Assembly: GCF_003286125.1 (NCBI RefSeq) | Contig: NZ_QMED01000005.1 | Coordinates: 1-64,000, forward strand | Source of the DNA: Algibacillus agarilyticus | GTDB lineage: Bacteria; Pseudomonadota; Gammaproteobacteria; Enterobacterales; Alteromonadaceae | DNA: 64,000 nt | Direction of reading: 5' to 3' | Shown: positions 1-6,687 of the stretch, piece by piece | Position numbering within the stretch: the stretch's first letter is position 1 | How the letters are laid out: the number at the start of each line of letters is the position of its first letter | Position numbers and translations under genes: made by a program | The notes under the pieces: generated by a model | The model's input: only the letters and a program-made list of their open reading frames with translations | Databases searched by the model: none | Told to the model about the DNA's origin: nothing

Positions 1-117
1 ATGGTAAGGGTTAAATTGGCGACTGCGTTCAACCAATTTCACGCTTCGAGCCATTGAAAAAAGTGTTTTAGGATCAAAAATGGCTTGGATTTTATCTGTT
101 AAAGTTGTAAGTTTCAT
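1..117 (-). pseudogene. IS4-type transposase, N-terminal part (gene runs off window)
   Basis: Only the first 39 codons lie in the window. The reading frame opens with ATG at 117 on the minus strand, has GAAG just upstream as a weak ribosome site, and runs without a stop to position 1. The peptide begins MKLTTLTDKIQAIFDP and continues with a PKTLFSMAR stretch, which resembles the start of IS4-family transposases. I cannot see the DDE catalytic residues, which would lie beyond the window, so it is unknown whether the gene is intact. It sits directly next to a MITE that lacks its left end, which suggests this IS jumped into that MITE. Confidence 0.55.
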
Positions 118-217
118 TGTCTTCGCGTTTGTTTGTCTTTTTATCAGTTTTGGTGAACCAATAAGATCACAAATTGAGCGCGAAGACACCTCTTTTTTTC
201 TTAAGATCCTACATATG
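1..217 (-). mobile_element. End of an IS element (partial)
   Basis: This stretch holds the 5' end of the transposase reading frame plus about 100 bases upstream of it, which should contain the terminal inverted repeat of the IS. The right boundary is set at 217 because from 218 onward the sequence matches the interior of a MITE seen complete at 36517-36788. The inverted repeat itself cannot be confirmed because the other end of the IS is outside the window. Confidence 0.45.
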
Positions 218-410
218 AAATCCATTTAGGCGGCCCCAATCACATAGTAGAGCATATGCTCATGGCGTCTCGAAGCTTGCCTGCATGGATGCAGGTAAGG
301 GGCGAGAGCAGGACGCGGTAGCTTTGACGGCTTTGCTTACATGGATGTAAGTACTTCGGTTTCGTCTGGAACGAGAAACCTGCCCCTAAAACCCGATCGC
401 TTTGACTATA
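218..410 (+). mobile_element. TATAGTC-type MITE, copy A (left part missing)
   Basis: From the AAATCCATTTAGGCGG motif at 218 to the GACTATA end at 410, this matches the right two thirds of the complete copy at 36517-36788. It carries the internal hairpins GAGCATATGCTC and CCTGCATGGATGCAGG and the right terminus TCGCTTTGACTATA. Copy A is inserted in a regulator gene on the minus strand, whose frame is intact up to the TATAGTC end. The missing left part would lie beyond the IS, left of position 1. Confidence 0.7.
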
Positions 411-678
411 TTGTTCGAGTTTTTTACGTAAGCGCGACATAGACACTCTAACCGAAGCATCTTCAGTTGAATTAAAATCAGTTGTTTTGCCAAACACCTC
501 GATGACTATTTCAATTTCTTTTAGGTGCTTGGCTTCATTTAAGCCGCTTTCTAATCTATCGGTTTTTTTTTGCAGTAAAAAAATCGAATAATTTACTTAA
601 ATTCGCCAATCGGGCTAAAGTTCCACTTTTTTTGTTTTGCTGCGCCTGCAATGCAATGACAGATGGAATATAGCTCAT
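411..678 (-). pseudogene. Winged-helix regulator N-terminus, frameshifted and cut by a MITE
   Basis: ATG at 678 opens a frame (MSYIPSVIALQAQQ...) that stops after 39 codons just past a run of nine A (561-571 on the plus strand, reading T). Removing one A restores a continuous frame giving TDRLESGLNEAKHLKEIEI, then VFGKTTDF, VRVSMSRLRKKLEQY. The motif VFGK..DF....D.SVRV...RLRKKLE.Y is typical of the OmpR-like winged helix in front of TPR or adenylate-cyclase-like regulators. The frame then enters the MITE at position 410. So the gene is broken twice: by a one-base insertion in a homopolymer (could also be a sequencing error or slippage site) and by the MITE. Confidence 0.65.
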
Positions 679-884
679 TAAATCTATCCTGTTCAATGCT
701 AGGGATACACTTAACATGACCTATAACGTTAAAGATAACCTGTAACGTTACGTCACTTAAATAAATTGACAAATAAATTCATAAGTGAATTTATATTTTT
801 ATAAGTGTATATTTAAATAATAACAATTACTTTGTGTTTAGTTGCAACTGGGTTGAATCATTTATAGATCAAGGTTAAACAATA

Positions 885-1778
885 ATGAAAACGTTAATAA
901 CAATATGCTTACTGTTTGTTGCAAATATTGCATTTGCAACAGGATGGAATTACAACAACAATCGGATAGCGATCAGCGCCGATGGTAATAATCAGCCTGA
1001 TAAATTACATTTTTGGCCAAGAGCCGACCCTGATGATTGGGGCGCAACACCGGCTACCTTAGCCATAATAGCCAAGCTAAAACGCCAGCATAATTTAGTG
1101 CATTTCTCGTACAACAACTTTATCGATTCAGCGGCTCATACCACAGCAATAAATGAAATGGCAGTTGGCATACAAGGGGCGATTAAACATTGGCATTACG
1201 ATAATGCTAATTTCTTTGATGTGACAACTCACTACAAACATGCACTCAACCATTTGGTTAAGGTTATTGAAGTATCCACTAAAGATGACCCTTTATATTT
1301 TGTGCATATGGGGCCGGCAGAGTTTTTTTATCGAGCGGTGAAACAAGTTATTGCCCACGGTAAAATCGACAGTTTAGCCCATGTTTATGTGTTATCACAT
1401 AGTGGTTATAACGATAACCATTTACGCCGTGGTGACAGCCAGTATGATAAAAACCCAGTACCAGATAGCGAAAAACACCATACGTTACCCCAAGCCATCA
1501 AACTCAGTGGTGATCGCATTCAATATCGTCGAATTAAAGATCAAAATGGTCAATGGGATCCAAATTTATTATGGAATTCAAAACAGGATTGGTCGGTATG
1601 GCAATGGATGAAAAATCATTCAGATGAAAGTGTATCGTGGATGTATCAGCGTATGCAAAGACACCCTGATCAGGTCGCCGATATTTCTGATGCCGGTATG
1701 GTGTATTTTTTGTTATTAGGTGACGAAAATGGCAGCCCTGAAAAATTTAAACACTTCATCGGCCAAGGTATTAATTAA
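885..1778 (+). CDS. Exported nucleoside-hydrolase-like protein of unknown function
   Basis: The 297-residue product has a clear signal peptide (MKTLITICLLFVANIAFATG, cleavage near residue 18). The mature part opens with RIAISADGNNQPDKLHF, then ADPDDWGATPATLAII, and further on contains YFVHMGPAEFFYRA, YVLSHSGYNDNHLRR and DISDAGMVYFLLLGDENGSP. The aspartate-rich opening followed by a helix is reminiscent of the DxDxxxDDxxAL calcium site of IunH-type nucleoside hydrolases, so I infer an NH-like fold. I recognise the sequence type from marine polysaccharide degraders but not a proven activity. A substrate such as a sugar-nucleoside or glycan fragment is speculation. AAGG lies 10-15 bases before the ATG. 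It stands alone between repeats and has no partner gene nearby. Confidence 0.6.
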   Translation: MKTLITICLLFVANIAFATGWNYNNNRIAISADGNNQPDKLHFWPRADPDDWGATPATLAIIAKLKRQHNLVHFSYNNFIDSAAHTTAINEMAVGIQGAIKHWHYDNANFFDVTTHYKHALNHLVKVIEVSTKDDPLYFVHMGPAEFFYRAVKQVIAHGKIDSLAHVYVLSHSGYNDNHLRRGDSQYDKNPVPDSEKHHTLPQAIKLSGDRIQYRRIKDQNGQWDPNLLWNSKQDWSVWQWMKNHSDESVSWMYQRMQRHPDQVADISDAGMVYFLLLGDENGSPEKFKHFIGQGIN

Positions 1779-1809
1779 ACATTAACTAAGCCTTTAAGCC
1801 ACTTAAAGT

Positions 1810-1869
1810 GCACACGGTTTTGGGTTGATACCAGCATGCTTTATTAATAGATGTCTTAGAAACATGCAT
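1810..1869. repeat. Short dispersed repeat, copy 1
   Basis: About 60 bases containing GCACACGGTTTTGGGTTGAT and CTTTATTAATAGATGTC match 3648-3718, where the second copy has a short internal insertion. Both copies end in AGAAAC(A/G)(T/C)GCA and are followed at once by a different repeat (a MITE here, an AAGCGT-ending repeat there). Nothing codes in it. Confidence 0.5.
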
Positions 1870-1870
1870 A

Positions 1871-2095
1871 TATAGTCTTCTCGCTCAGGTTTTATGGTTC
1901 ATTGTCAGCGCTTACTCGCCCCAATCACATAATAGAGCATATGCTCATGGGGTCTCGCCCCTTGCCTGCATGGATGCAGGTAAGGGGCGAGAGCAGGACG
2001 CGGTAGCTTTGACGGCTTTGCTTACATGGATGTAAGTACTTCGGTTTCGTCTGGAACGAGAAACCTGCCCCTAAAACCCGATCGCTTTGACTATA
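1871..2095 (+). mobile_element. TATAGTC-type MITE, copy B
   Basis: 225 bases bounded by TATAGTCTTCTCGCTCAGG on the left and CGATCGCTTTGACTATA on the right. The ends are imperfect inverted repeats (TATAGTC, then a shared GGTTTTA core). Compared with copy D it lacks about 49 internal bases, between GCGCTTACT and CGCCCCAATC. It has no reading frame, so it would depend on a transposase elsewhere. The TA at both ends fits insertion at a TA dinucleotide. Confidence 0.75.
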
Positions 2096-2300
2096 GCACT
2101 GTATTTATGTGCAAGTCCTGTTCTTTGCTCCTCTATTCAAGAAAATGCGCAAGTTGCGAATTTTTATCGTTGATAACCTTTTATCAGTAAACAAACAATA
2201 TCAATAGTAATTCGTTTGCGTGTTTGTTAAAAATATAGTCAGTATAATAATGCGCGCGGATTTGGTAGGAAAATGCGCACATCGCGCATAATTAAGCGTT
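2096..2300 (+). repeat. AAGCGTT-ended intergenic repeat, copy R1
   Basis: Starts GCACTGTATTTATGT and ends GCGCATAATTAAGCGTT, 18 bases before the next start codon. It matches 45022-45222 over its length and 2834-2980 over its right part. Shared landmarks are GCGCAAGTTGCG, GTTAAAAATA, CAGTATAATAATGCGCGCGG and a closing hairpin around TGCGCACATCGCGCA. All copies lie directly upstream of a short plus-strand gene, as the junction between gene cassettes would. Confidence 0.65.
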
Positions 2301-2317
2301 AGCAATATAGGAAAGCT

Positions 2318-2674
2318 ATGAAAAAACTTTTAGTAATAGTATTCGCGTTATTTTTAGTATCGTGCGCTAGTACAGAAAATCAAAATACAAGCTTTATTCG
2401 AATGGAACCTGTATACCCTGAGTTCGCACTAAGAAATGGAATCAGAGGTTGGGTGAAGTTAGGGTTTGATATAACGTCTGAAGGATATGTTGAAAATGTC
2501 AAAGTATTGGATGCAAAACCACAAGGTGTTTTTGAAAGATCAGCTCGTAGAGCACTAAAGAAGTGGCGATACAGACCTAAAATAGTAGATGGTAAAGCCA
2601 TAGAAGAAAAAGGGCTAGATGTAACTTTGACATTTGGTTTGAGCATAGTAAACATTGATAACAACACGCCCTGA
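2318..2674 (+). CDS. Small lipoprotein with TonB C-terminal domain
   Basis: 118 residues. The N-terminus MKKLLVIVFALFLVSCA is a lipoprotein signal with the lipobox LVSC (Cys16). Residues about 28-112 form a TonB C-terminal domain: YPEFALRNGIRGWVKLGFDI, then a variable loop, FERSARRALKKWRYRP and VTLTFGL. Family knowledge: this fold in TonB contacts the TonB box of outer-membrane receptors. Here there is no inner-membrane anchor and no proline-rich spacer, so it is not a working energy transducer on its own. It may act as a lipid-tethered envelope protein. AGGAAAG precedes the ATG. It is the first of several same-strand cassette-like genes and lies just after repeat R1. Confidence 0.8.
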   Translation: MKKLLVIVFALFLVSCASTENQNTSFIRMEPVYPEFALRNGIRGWVKLGFDITSEGYVENVKVLDAKPQGVFERSARRALKKWRYRPKIVDGKAIEEKGLDVTLTFGLSIVNIDNNTP

Positions 2675-2833
2675 GGTGGGCAGCAAGCATTAAAGTTTAC
2701 TTTCTACCGCATATTTTAAGAGCTGTGACTCCTTACTTTTCAAGGCTTCTAGATAGGTTGATTCATCATCTGCAGTGCTGGTTTTCCAGCACTAAACTCA
2801 TTCGGGACCATCTCAGCAGGCACTAATAAACCA

Positions 2834-2980
2834 GTTGCGCATTTTATCGTTGTTAAATTTTCATCTGTAAATAAACAATATAAATAGCAATGCGTTAGCG
2901 TATTTGTTAAAAATACAGTCAGTATAATAATGCGCGCGGATTGAGCAGAAAAATGCGAAAATCACGCACTATTAAGCGTT
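2834..2980 (+). repeat. AAGCGTT-ended intergenic repeat, copy R2
   Basis: From GTTGCGCATTTTATCGTT to CGCACTATTAAGCGTT, matching the right three quarters of R1 and R3. It is preceded by CGGGAC and CAGGCACTAATAAACC (2796-2833), a tail seen again at 3585-3609 after the next gene. The repeat ends 27 bases before the next start codon. Confidence 0.65.
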
Positions 2981-3007
2981 ATGTTTTAATCAAATTCGGG
3001 GCTATTA

Positions 3008-3568
3008 ATGACAAAAGAGGAAGGGTTAATTCGTGCTGGGGCAGATGCGATTATTGCAGCAGATTGGGATTTAGCAGTCTCTCTGTTTACTCAAGCATAT
3101 AACCTAGGGAGTGGCAGCGCTGCTTTTAATCTAAGTGAAATGTACAAGACGGGTATGGGTGTTGTTCGAGACCATGATAAACAGCAGTATTGGCTTGACC
3201 GCGCCAAAGAACTTGGATTTGTACCAAAATTTAAGATAGACCCCAAGTCAAATGAACTTTTTTATCAAGCTATAGACGCTAGCAGAGCTAACGATTGGAA
3301 TTTAGCTGTGTCACTCTACACTGAATCATATAACCTAGGGAATGGCAGCGCTGCATTTAATTTAAGTGAAATGTACAAGTCTGGTAAGGGCGTAGCTCAA
3401 GACCATGATAAACAGCAGTATTGGCTCGAACGATCTAAAGCACTAGGGTATATACCAAAACCAAATAGAGATTTAAATGTGTGTAAGAACGTTCCTAAGC
3501 CAAAGAAAGTAATACCTAAAAAACAAACTTTAATAGATAGGGTTCTGTCTTTATTTCGTAGTCCTTAA
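3008..3568 (+). CDS. Sel1-like repeat protein with an internal duplication
   Basis: 186 residues without signal peptide, so probably cytoplasmic. Two nearly identical 75-residue units, roughly residues 8-75 and 88-156, each read DW(D/N)LAVSLYT..YNLG.GSAAFNLSEMYK.G.GV..DHDKQQYWL, the Sel1/TPR-like pattern of helix pairs used for protein-protein contact. A basic tail (KPKKVIPKKQ) follows. The high identity of the two units, even in DNA, points to a recent duplication. GGGG sits before the ATG. It lies between repeats R2 and the 3.6 kb repeat cluster, like a cassette. Partner and function are unknown. Confidence 0.7.
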   Translation: MTKEEGLIRAGADAIIAADWDLAVSLFTQAYNLGSGSAAFNLSEMYKTGMGVVRDHDKQQYWLDRAKELGFVPKFKIDPKSNELFYQAIDASRANDWNLAVSLYTESYNLGNGSAAFNLSEMYKSGKGVAQDHDKQQYWLERSKALGYIPKPNRDLNVCKNVPKPKKVIPKKQTLIDRVLSLFRSP

Positions 3569-3577
3569 AACATAACA

Positions 3578-3735
3578 ATTCATGCGGGACAGGCACTAAT
3601 AAACCTAGGATTTTAAGCCTTTAGTTAGGGTACTAACGATACCAGTAGCACACGTTTTTGGTTATATCAGCAATAAGTCAAAGTGGTGCTTTATTAATGG
3701 ATATCCTAGAAACACGCACGCACTATTAAGCGTAT
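3578..3735. repeat. Cluster of repeat fragments downstream of the Sel1 gene
   Basis: Three dispersed pieces lie end to end: ATGCGGGACAGGCACTAATA (3582-3605, also at 2796-2833), the GCACACG repeat (3648-3718, also at 1810-1869), and CGCACTATTAAGCGTA (3719-3734, the right end of repeats R1-R3). The AACATAACAATTCATGCGGG opening resembles the first arm of some integron attC sites, but I cannot find a matching second arm, so I do not call it attC. Confidence 0.5.
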
Positions 3736-3759
3736 ATTTTTAATCGAGTCTAGGTGTAA

Positions 3760-4134
3760 ATGGATAATCAAATAATTAATGATAAGCCTATTGCGGTGAA
3801 CAAATGTCAAAAGATAATTTACGGTCGCAGCGACTTTTTCTGGGGTATGGTTTTGATCTGGATTGCTTTACCTATATTTGCATCACTAATTATGCTGTAT
3901 TTTGGAATTGATCTCGGCGGCATAGAAAAAAAGGTTAAACTCTACGAGTCTGGAAATATAGCAAAGGGCTTTCAGTTTAACTTTTTTTCTGTCTGGTACT
4001 TACAGATACCCTTACATATTTACCTTTGTTTTAAGCGTGTTTCAGATATGGGGCTTAACAAGTGGTTTACTGCTCTATTTTGTATACCAGTAATACATTT
4101 AGCTTTACTGGTATGGCCAAGTAAAAAAATATAA
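3760..4134 (+). CDS. DUF805-type small inner-membrane protein
   Basis: 124 residues with three predicted membrane helices (about 28-48, 72-90, 103-120). The opening IIYGRSDFFWGMVLIW and the later CFKRVSDMGLNKWFTAL match the DUF805 pattern, in which GR..R.EFW begins the domain and a (R)L(H)D.G.SGWW motif precedes the last helix. The molecular role of DUF805 proteins is not known to me. AGG seven bases upstream of ATG supports the start. The stop codon overlaps a repeat (TAATCGGGTAGCC) that also follows the gene at 45929-46327, another sign that these small genes share cassette borders. Confidence 0.6.
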   Translation: MDNQIINDKPIAVNKCQKIIYGRSDFFWGMVLIWIALPIFASLIMLYFGIDLGGIEKKVKLYESGNIAKGFQFNFFSVWYLQIPLHIYLCFKRVSDMGLNKWFTALFCIPVIHLALLVWPSKKI

Positions 4135-4173
4135 TCGGGTAGCCAAGGGTATCTAAACCTCAGCCCCCACAAC
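4133..4173 (+). repeat. TAATCGGGTAGCC repeat, copy 1
   Basis: TAATCGGGTAGCCAAGGGT and the following CTCAGCCCCCACAACA match 46336-46378 almost base for base. Shorter relatives start at 4955 (TAATCGGTAGCCAAGG) and 5104 (TAATCGGTAACC). All lie at or just after a stop codon, in the same orientation as the gene before them. Confidence 0.6.
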
Positions 4174-4216
4174 ATAATTCTACAAGCTAGTTAGCACTAC
4201 TCACGGAGTTTAGAGT

Positions 4217-4951
4217 TTGATTCTCAATAAATTGAAATGGATTTTAGTTATATTTACTCTTGTTTTTTCTGGGTATTGGTATCTTTTAGAGTTTCCATCT
4301 TTTCTATATTCACATAAATTCATTAACGATAATTTGGTTATCCATAGTGATAAAGCGATCCCGAAAAACATTAAGACAATAACAGATGAAGTTCTAATAC
4401 GTTTAAAAAGATCTGAATTATATAGCGCCGAACAAACATATAACGTTTATATACCAACTGAATATTGGCGTTGGGGTATTGTATCAATGCCTATTTACTA
4501 TCAAAACGTTGGTGCATTCTGTATCGGGAATAATCATAATATTTTTTTTAGACCTTCAGATATCGCAGGTAACACATTAATTCCACCTTCAGGTAAACTT
4601 GCAGATGCACAAGAAAGAGATTTAATTTACTTCATTACACATGAAGTTGGACACGCATTAATGTTTGAACGTGTAGGTGTTATTTCACACTTTAGCGATC
4701 TGCCCAAATGGTTAAGAGAGGGATACCCTGATTATATTGCGAAAGAATCCTTCGATTTTGAAGATAACCTAGATCAATTTAATAATAACGAATGGCGGTT
4801 AACTGAAAAGTCAGGGCTTTACGTTAGGTATCATTTATTTGTTTCTCTACTTCTCGACAAAGAAGGCTACAGCCTAAACGAACTTATAGATAGAGCTCCA
4901 GATAAAAGTGAAATTTTAAATTTATTAAAATCTTATAGTGATAAAAAGTAG
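4217..4951 (+). CDS. Membrane-anchored or exported gluzincin-type metallopeptidase
   Basis: 244 residues. The start is TTG at 4217 with GGAG eight bases upstream, since no ATG fits. A hydrophobic N-terminus (about residues 8-24) is a signal or anchor. The core holds LIYFITHEVGHALMFERVG (HEVGH, the HExxH zinc motif) followed by LPKWLREGYPDYIAKE, where the glutamate is the expected third ligand of a gluzincin (peptidase MA-like). This predicts a zinc peptidase acting outside the cytoplasm. The substrate is unknown. It is the fourth small plus-strand gene of the repeat-rich tract and could be a cassette cargo. Confidence 0.6.
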   Translation: MILNKLKWILVIFTLVFSGYWYLLEFPSFLYSHKFINDNLVIHSDKAIPKNIKTITDEVLIRLKRSELYSAEQTYNVYIPTEYWRWGIVSMPIYYQNVGAFCIGNNHNIFFRPSDIAGNTLIPPSGKLADAQERDLIYFITHEVGHALMFERVGVISHFSDLPKWLREGYPDYIAKESFDFEDNLDQFNNNEWRLTEKSGLYVRYHLFVSLLLDKEGYSLNELIDRAPDKSEILNLLKSYSDKK

Positions 4952-4953
4952 TG

Positions 4954-5106
4954 CTAATCGGTAGCCAAGGATGTGCATATAACACAGCAGCCAATGTATT
5001 AAATGGCCTTGTAGAGTTGAAGCTTTTTACAAAGAAAAAAGAAGGTAGAGAGTGGGTTTATAGCATGTTAAGCCAGAAGAAAATTCTTAAGTCTTGGAAA
5101 AGCTAA
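4954..5106 (+). pseudogene. C-terminal remnant resembling a Fic/DOC winged helix
   Basis: An open frame without start codon reads CAYNTAANVLNGLVELKLF, then KKKEGREWVYSML and ends KSWKS at 5106. The pattern (helix, NTA...LN.LVEL.LF.KKKEGRE..Y) resembles the winged helix closing many Fic-family proteins. The catalytic Fic domain (HPFxxGN) is absent nearby, so at best this is the tail of a lost gene. It begins inside a copy of the TAATCGGTAGCC repeat. Confidence 0.35.
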
Positions 5107-5225
5107 TCGGTAACCTAAAGTATCCCCCCCTCTACCCGCGCATAATAAATCCACTTAATTTTTAGCGCGTAATTAAATAGGCAAGCGATAATTTATAGGG
5201 TATACCCAACTTAGATACTCCCGTG

Positions 5226-6122
5226 CTACAAACCCTCAATAAGCCTGCAAATCAATTGGTGAAATCGAGTGATATAAATTGGTTTCTCACTTTTATAAGC
5301 GTGTAATGTATAAATGGGCCATTGTGATCCCGAAAAATTCGGGGCAATTTGCATCAAATCGCCGCTCTTAATTAAGGGTTGAGCAACGACATGCGGGATC
5401 AAAGCAAACCCCATATGCATCATGACCATTTCAATGGTCGTAAGCAATGTATTCGTTTTTGAAAACTGTTTTAATCTAATGATATCTACCGAGCCATTAG
5501 TATTATCGGTGACTTCAACACGCGCTTGTTGCCATCCTGTGGCAATCCAATTGTAATGACACAAGTCTTGAGCGTGCTGAATGTTAGGGTTTCGATTTAT
5601 ATAAAGCGGCGTTGCACAAAAAATTTCAGTTAAGTTTCCGGCTGGTAATGCCCGATAAGTACTATCAGGCAGTTCTCCGATGTGTACCGCGATATCGATT
5701 TTATGACTGATCAAATCTAAACTCGAATCATCGGCAATTAACTCAGGCTCTAAACCTGGAAACTCTCGACATAGCTGTTCGATGGCGGGCAAAATGACCG
5801 CCTTTTGTAAACTAAAAGGATACGTTATTACAACTCGACCTTTTGGCACTTCGCCTGCATTTTTAAGATCATTAAATAATAAATCAACTTGATCTTGAAG
5901 TACTAAACACCGTTTAACCACTTTTTCACCAATCGGTGTGATCGATACCCCTCTTGTTGTTCGGTTTAATAATCGAACACCTAATTCAGATTCCAGCAAG
6001 GTAATTTGCTGACTAACTGCCGATTTTGAAATATTTAAGTGCTTAGCCGCCTGTGTGAAAGACTTTTTAGAGACGACGGTGCTGAAAACCATTAGGCGAG
6101 ATAATTGCTTACTCGTGTTCAT
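5226..6122 (-). CDS. LysR-family transcriptional regulator
   Basis: 298 residues from the ATG at 6122. An upstream in-frame start at 6191 would add a 23-residue tail atypical of the family. Residues 1-65 are the LysR helix-turn-helix (FTQAAKHLNISKSAVSQQI, LLESELGVRLLNRTTRG), and 90-295 the substrate-binding-like effector domain. It is divergent from the DUF1330 gene at 6231. The 108-base gap should hold both promoters, so it probably controls that gene and itself. The effector domain resembles the CrgA/DsdC-like subgroup only loosely, and the inducer is unknown. Confidence 0.9.
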   Translation of the reverse strand: MNTSKQLSRLMVFSTVVSKKSFTQAAKHLNISKSAVSQQITLLESELGVRLLNRTTRGVSITPIGEKVVKRCLVLQDQVDLLFNDLKNAGEVPKGRVVITYPFSLQKAVILPAIEQLCREFPGLEPELIADDSSLDLISHKIDIAVHIGELPDSTYRALPAGNLTEIFCATPLYINRNPNIQHAQDLCHYNWIATGWQQARVEVTDNTNGSVDIIRLKQFSKTNTLLTTIEMVMMHMGFALIPHVVAQPLIKSGDLMQIAPNFSGSQWPIYTLHAYKSEKPIYITRFHQLICRLIEGL

Positions 6123-6230
6123 TATTCTTAACTTAGAGTTTAATTTTTTATTATTGTCTTGATTAAACGCCACGAGCATAATAAATGTCAAGATTTACTC
6201 ACATCCTATTAAACCTAAACAGGAAAAAAT

Positions 6231-6509
6231 ATGACAACTTATGTAGTAATTGGTTTTAACATCAAAGATACCGAAAAATTAAAAGCGTACAGTACACAAG
6301 CGGCCCCGACCGTAGCAAAATTTGAAGGTGAATTTTTAGTTAAAGGCAGTGTATTGCCGCTATGCGGGCAATACGATTATAACGTTCAAGCGATAATCCA
6401 ATTTCCGAGTAAAGAACTCGCGGAATCTTGGTATGCTTCTGAAGAATATCAAGCATTAATTCCATTACGAACGCAGGCAATAGACTGTCATTTTCAAATA
6501 ATAGAGTAA
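6231..6509 (+). CDS. DUF1330 family small protein
   Basis: 92 residues, a single ferredoxin-like alpha/beta domain typical of DUF1330: TTYVVIGFNIKDTEKLKAYS, then FEGEFLVKG and IIQFPSKELAESWYASEEY with YQALIPLRTQA near the end. The family belongs to the dimeric alpha-beta barrel group, and many members are near oxidoreductases, but no reaction is established. GGAAAAA precedes the ATG. The divergent LysR gene is the likely regulator. Confidence 0.85.
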   Translation: MTTYVVIGFNIKDTEKLKAYSTQAAPTVAKFEGEFLVKGSVLPLCGQYDYNVQAIIQFPSKELAESWYASEEYQALIPLRTQAIDCHFQIIE

Positions 6510-6687
6510 ATAAAACACTGGATTAATCGCATTAAATTTACGCTGAATCACTAATAAGTAGGAAGCAATCACACAAGTAGCTTATATTAGACTGTATTGC
6601 TTACCGACAGATTGTCTTCTTAACATCATAAACACTGTAAACTTAACAGCTCGGTGATGAGCGGCGCTAAATCAATCTAACCCTTAA

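Noticed and set aside
2096-2300. AAGCGTT-ended repeat as a classical attC site
   Set aside because: The end ATTAAGCGTTAG looks like an attC right core, but no complementary left arm with extrahelical bases was found upstream.
3008-3568. Toxin-antitoxin or immunity pair in the small-gene tract
   Set aside because: No paired small genes with toxin motifs were seen. The Sel1 protein alone is not enough to claim a defence role.
4133-4173. Group II intron piece
   Set aside because: The TAATCGGGTAGCC repeat and the CCCTGCATGCGGCTCCGCAC extension at 46379 recall sequences near group II introns, but neither a GTGYG start, domain V nor a maturase is present.
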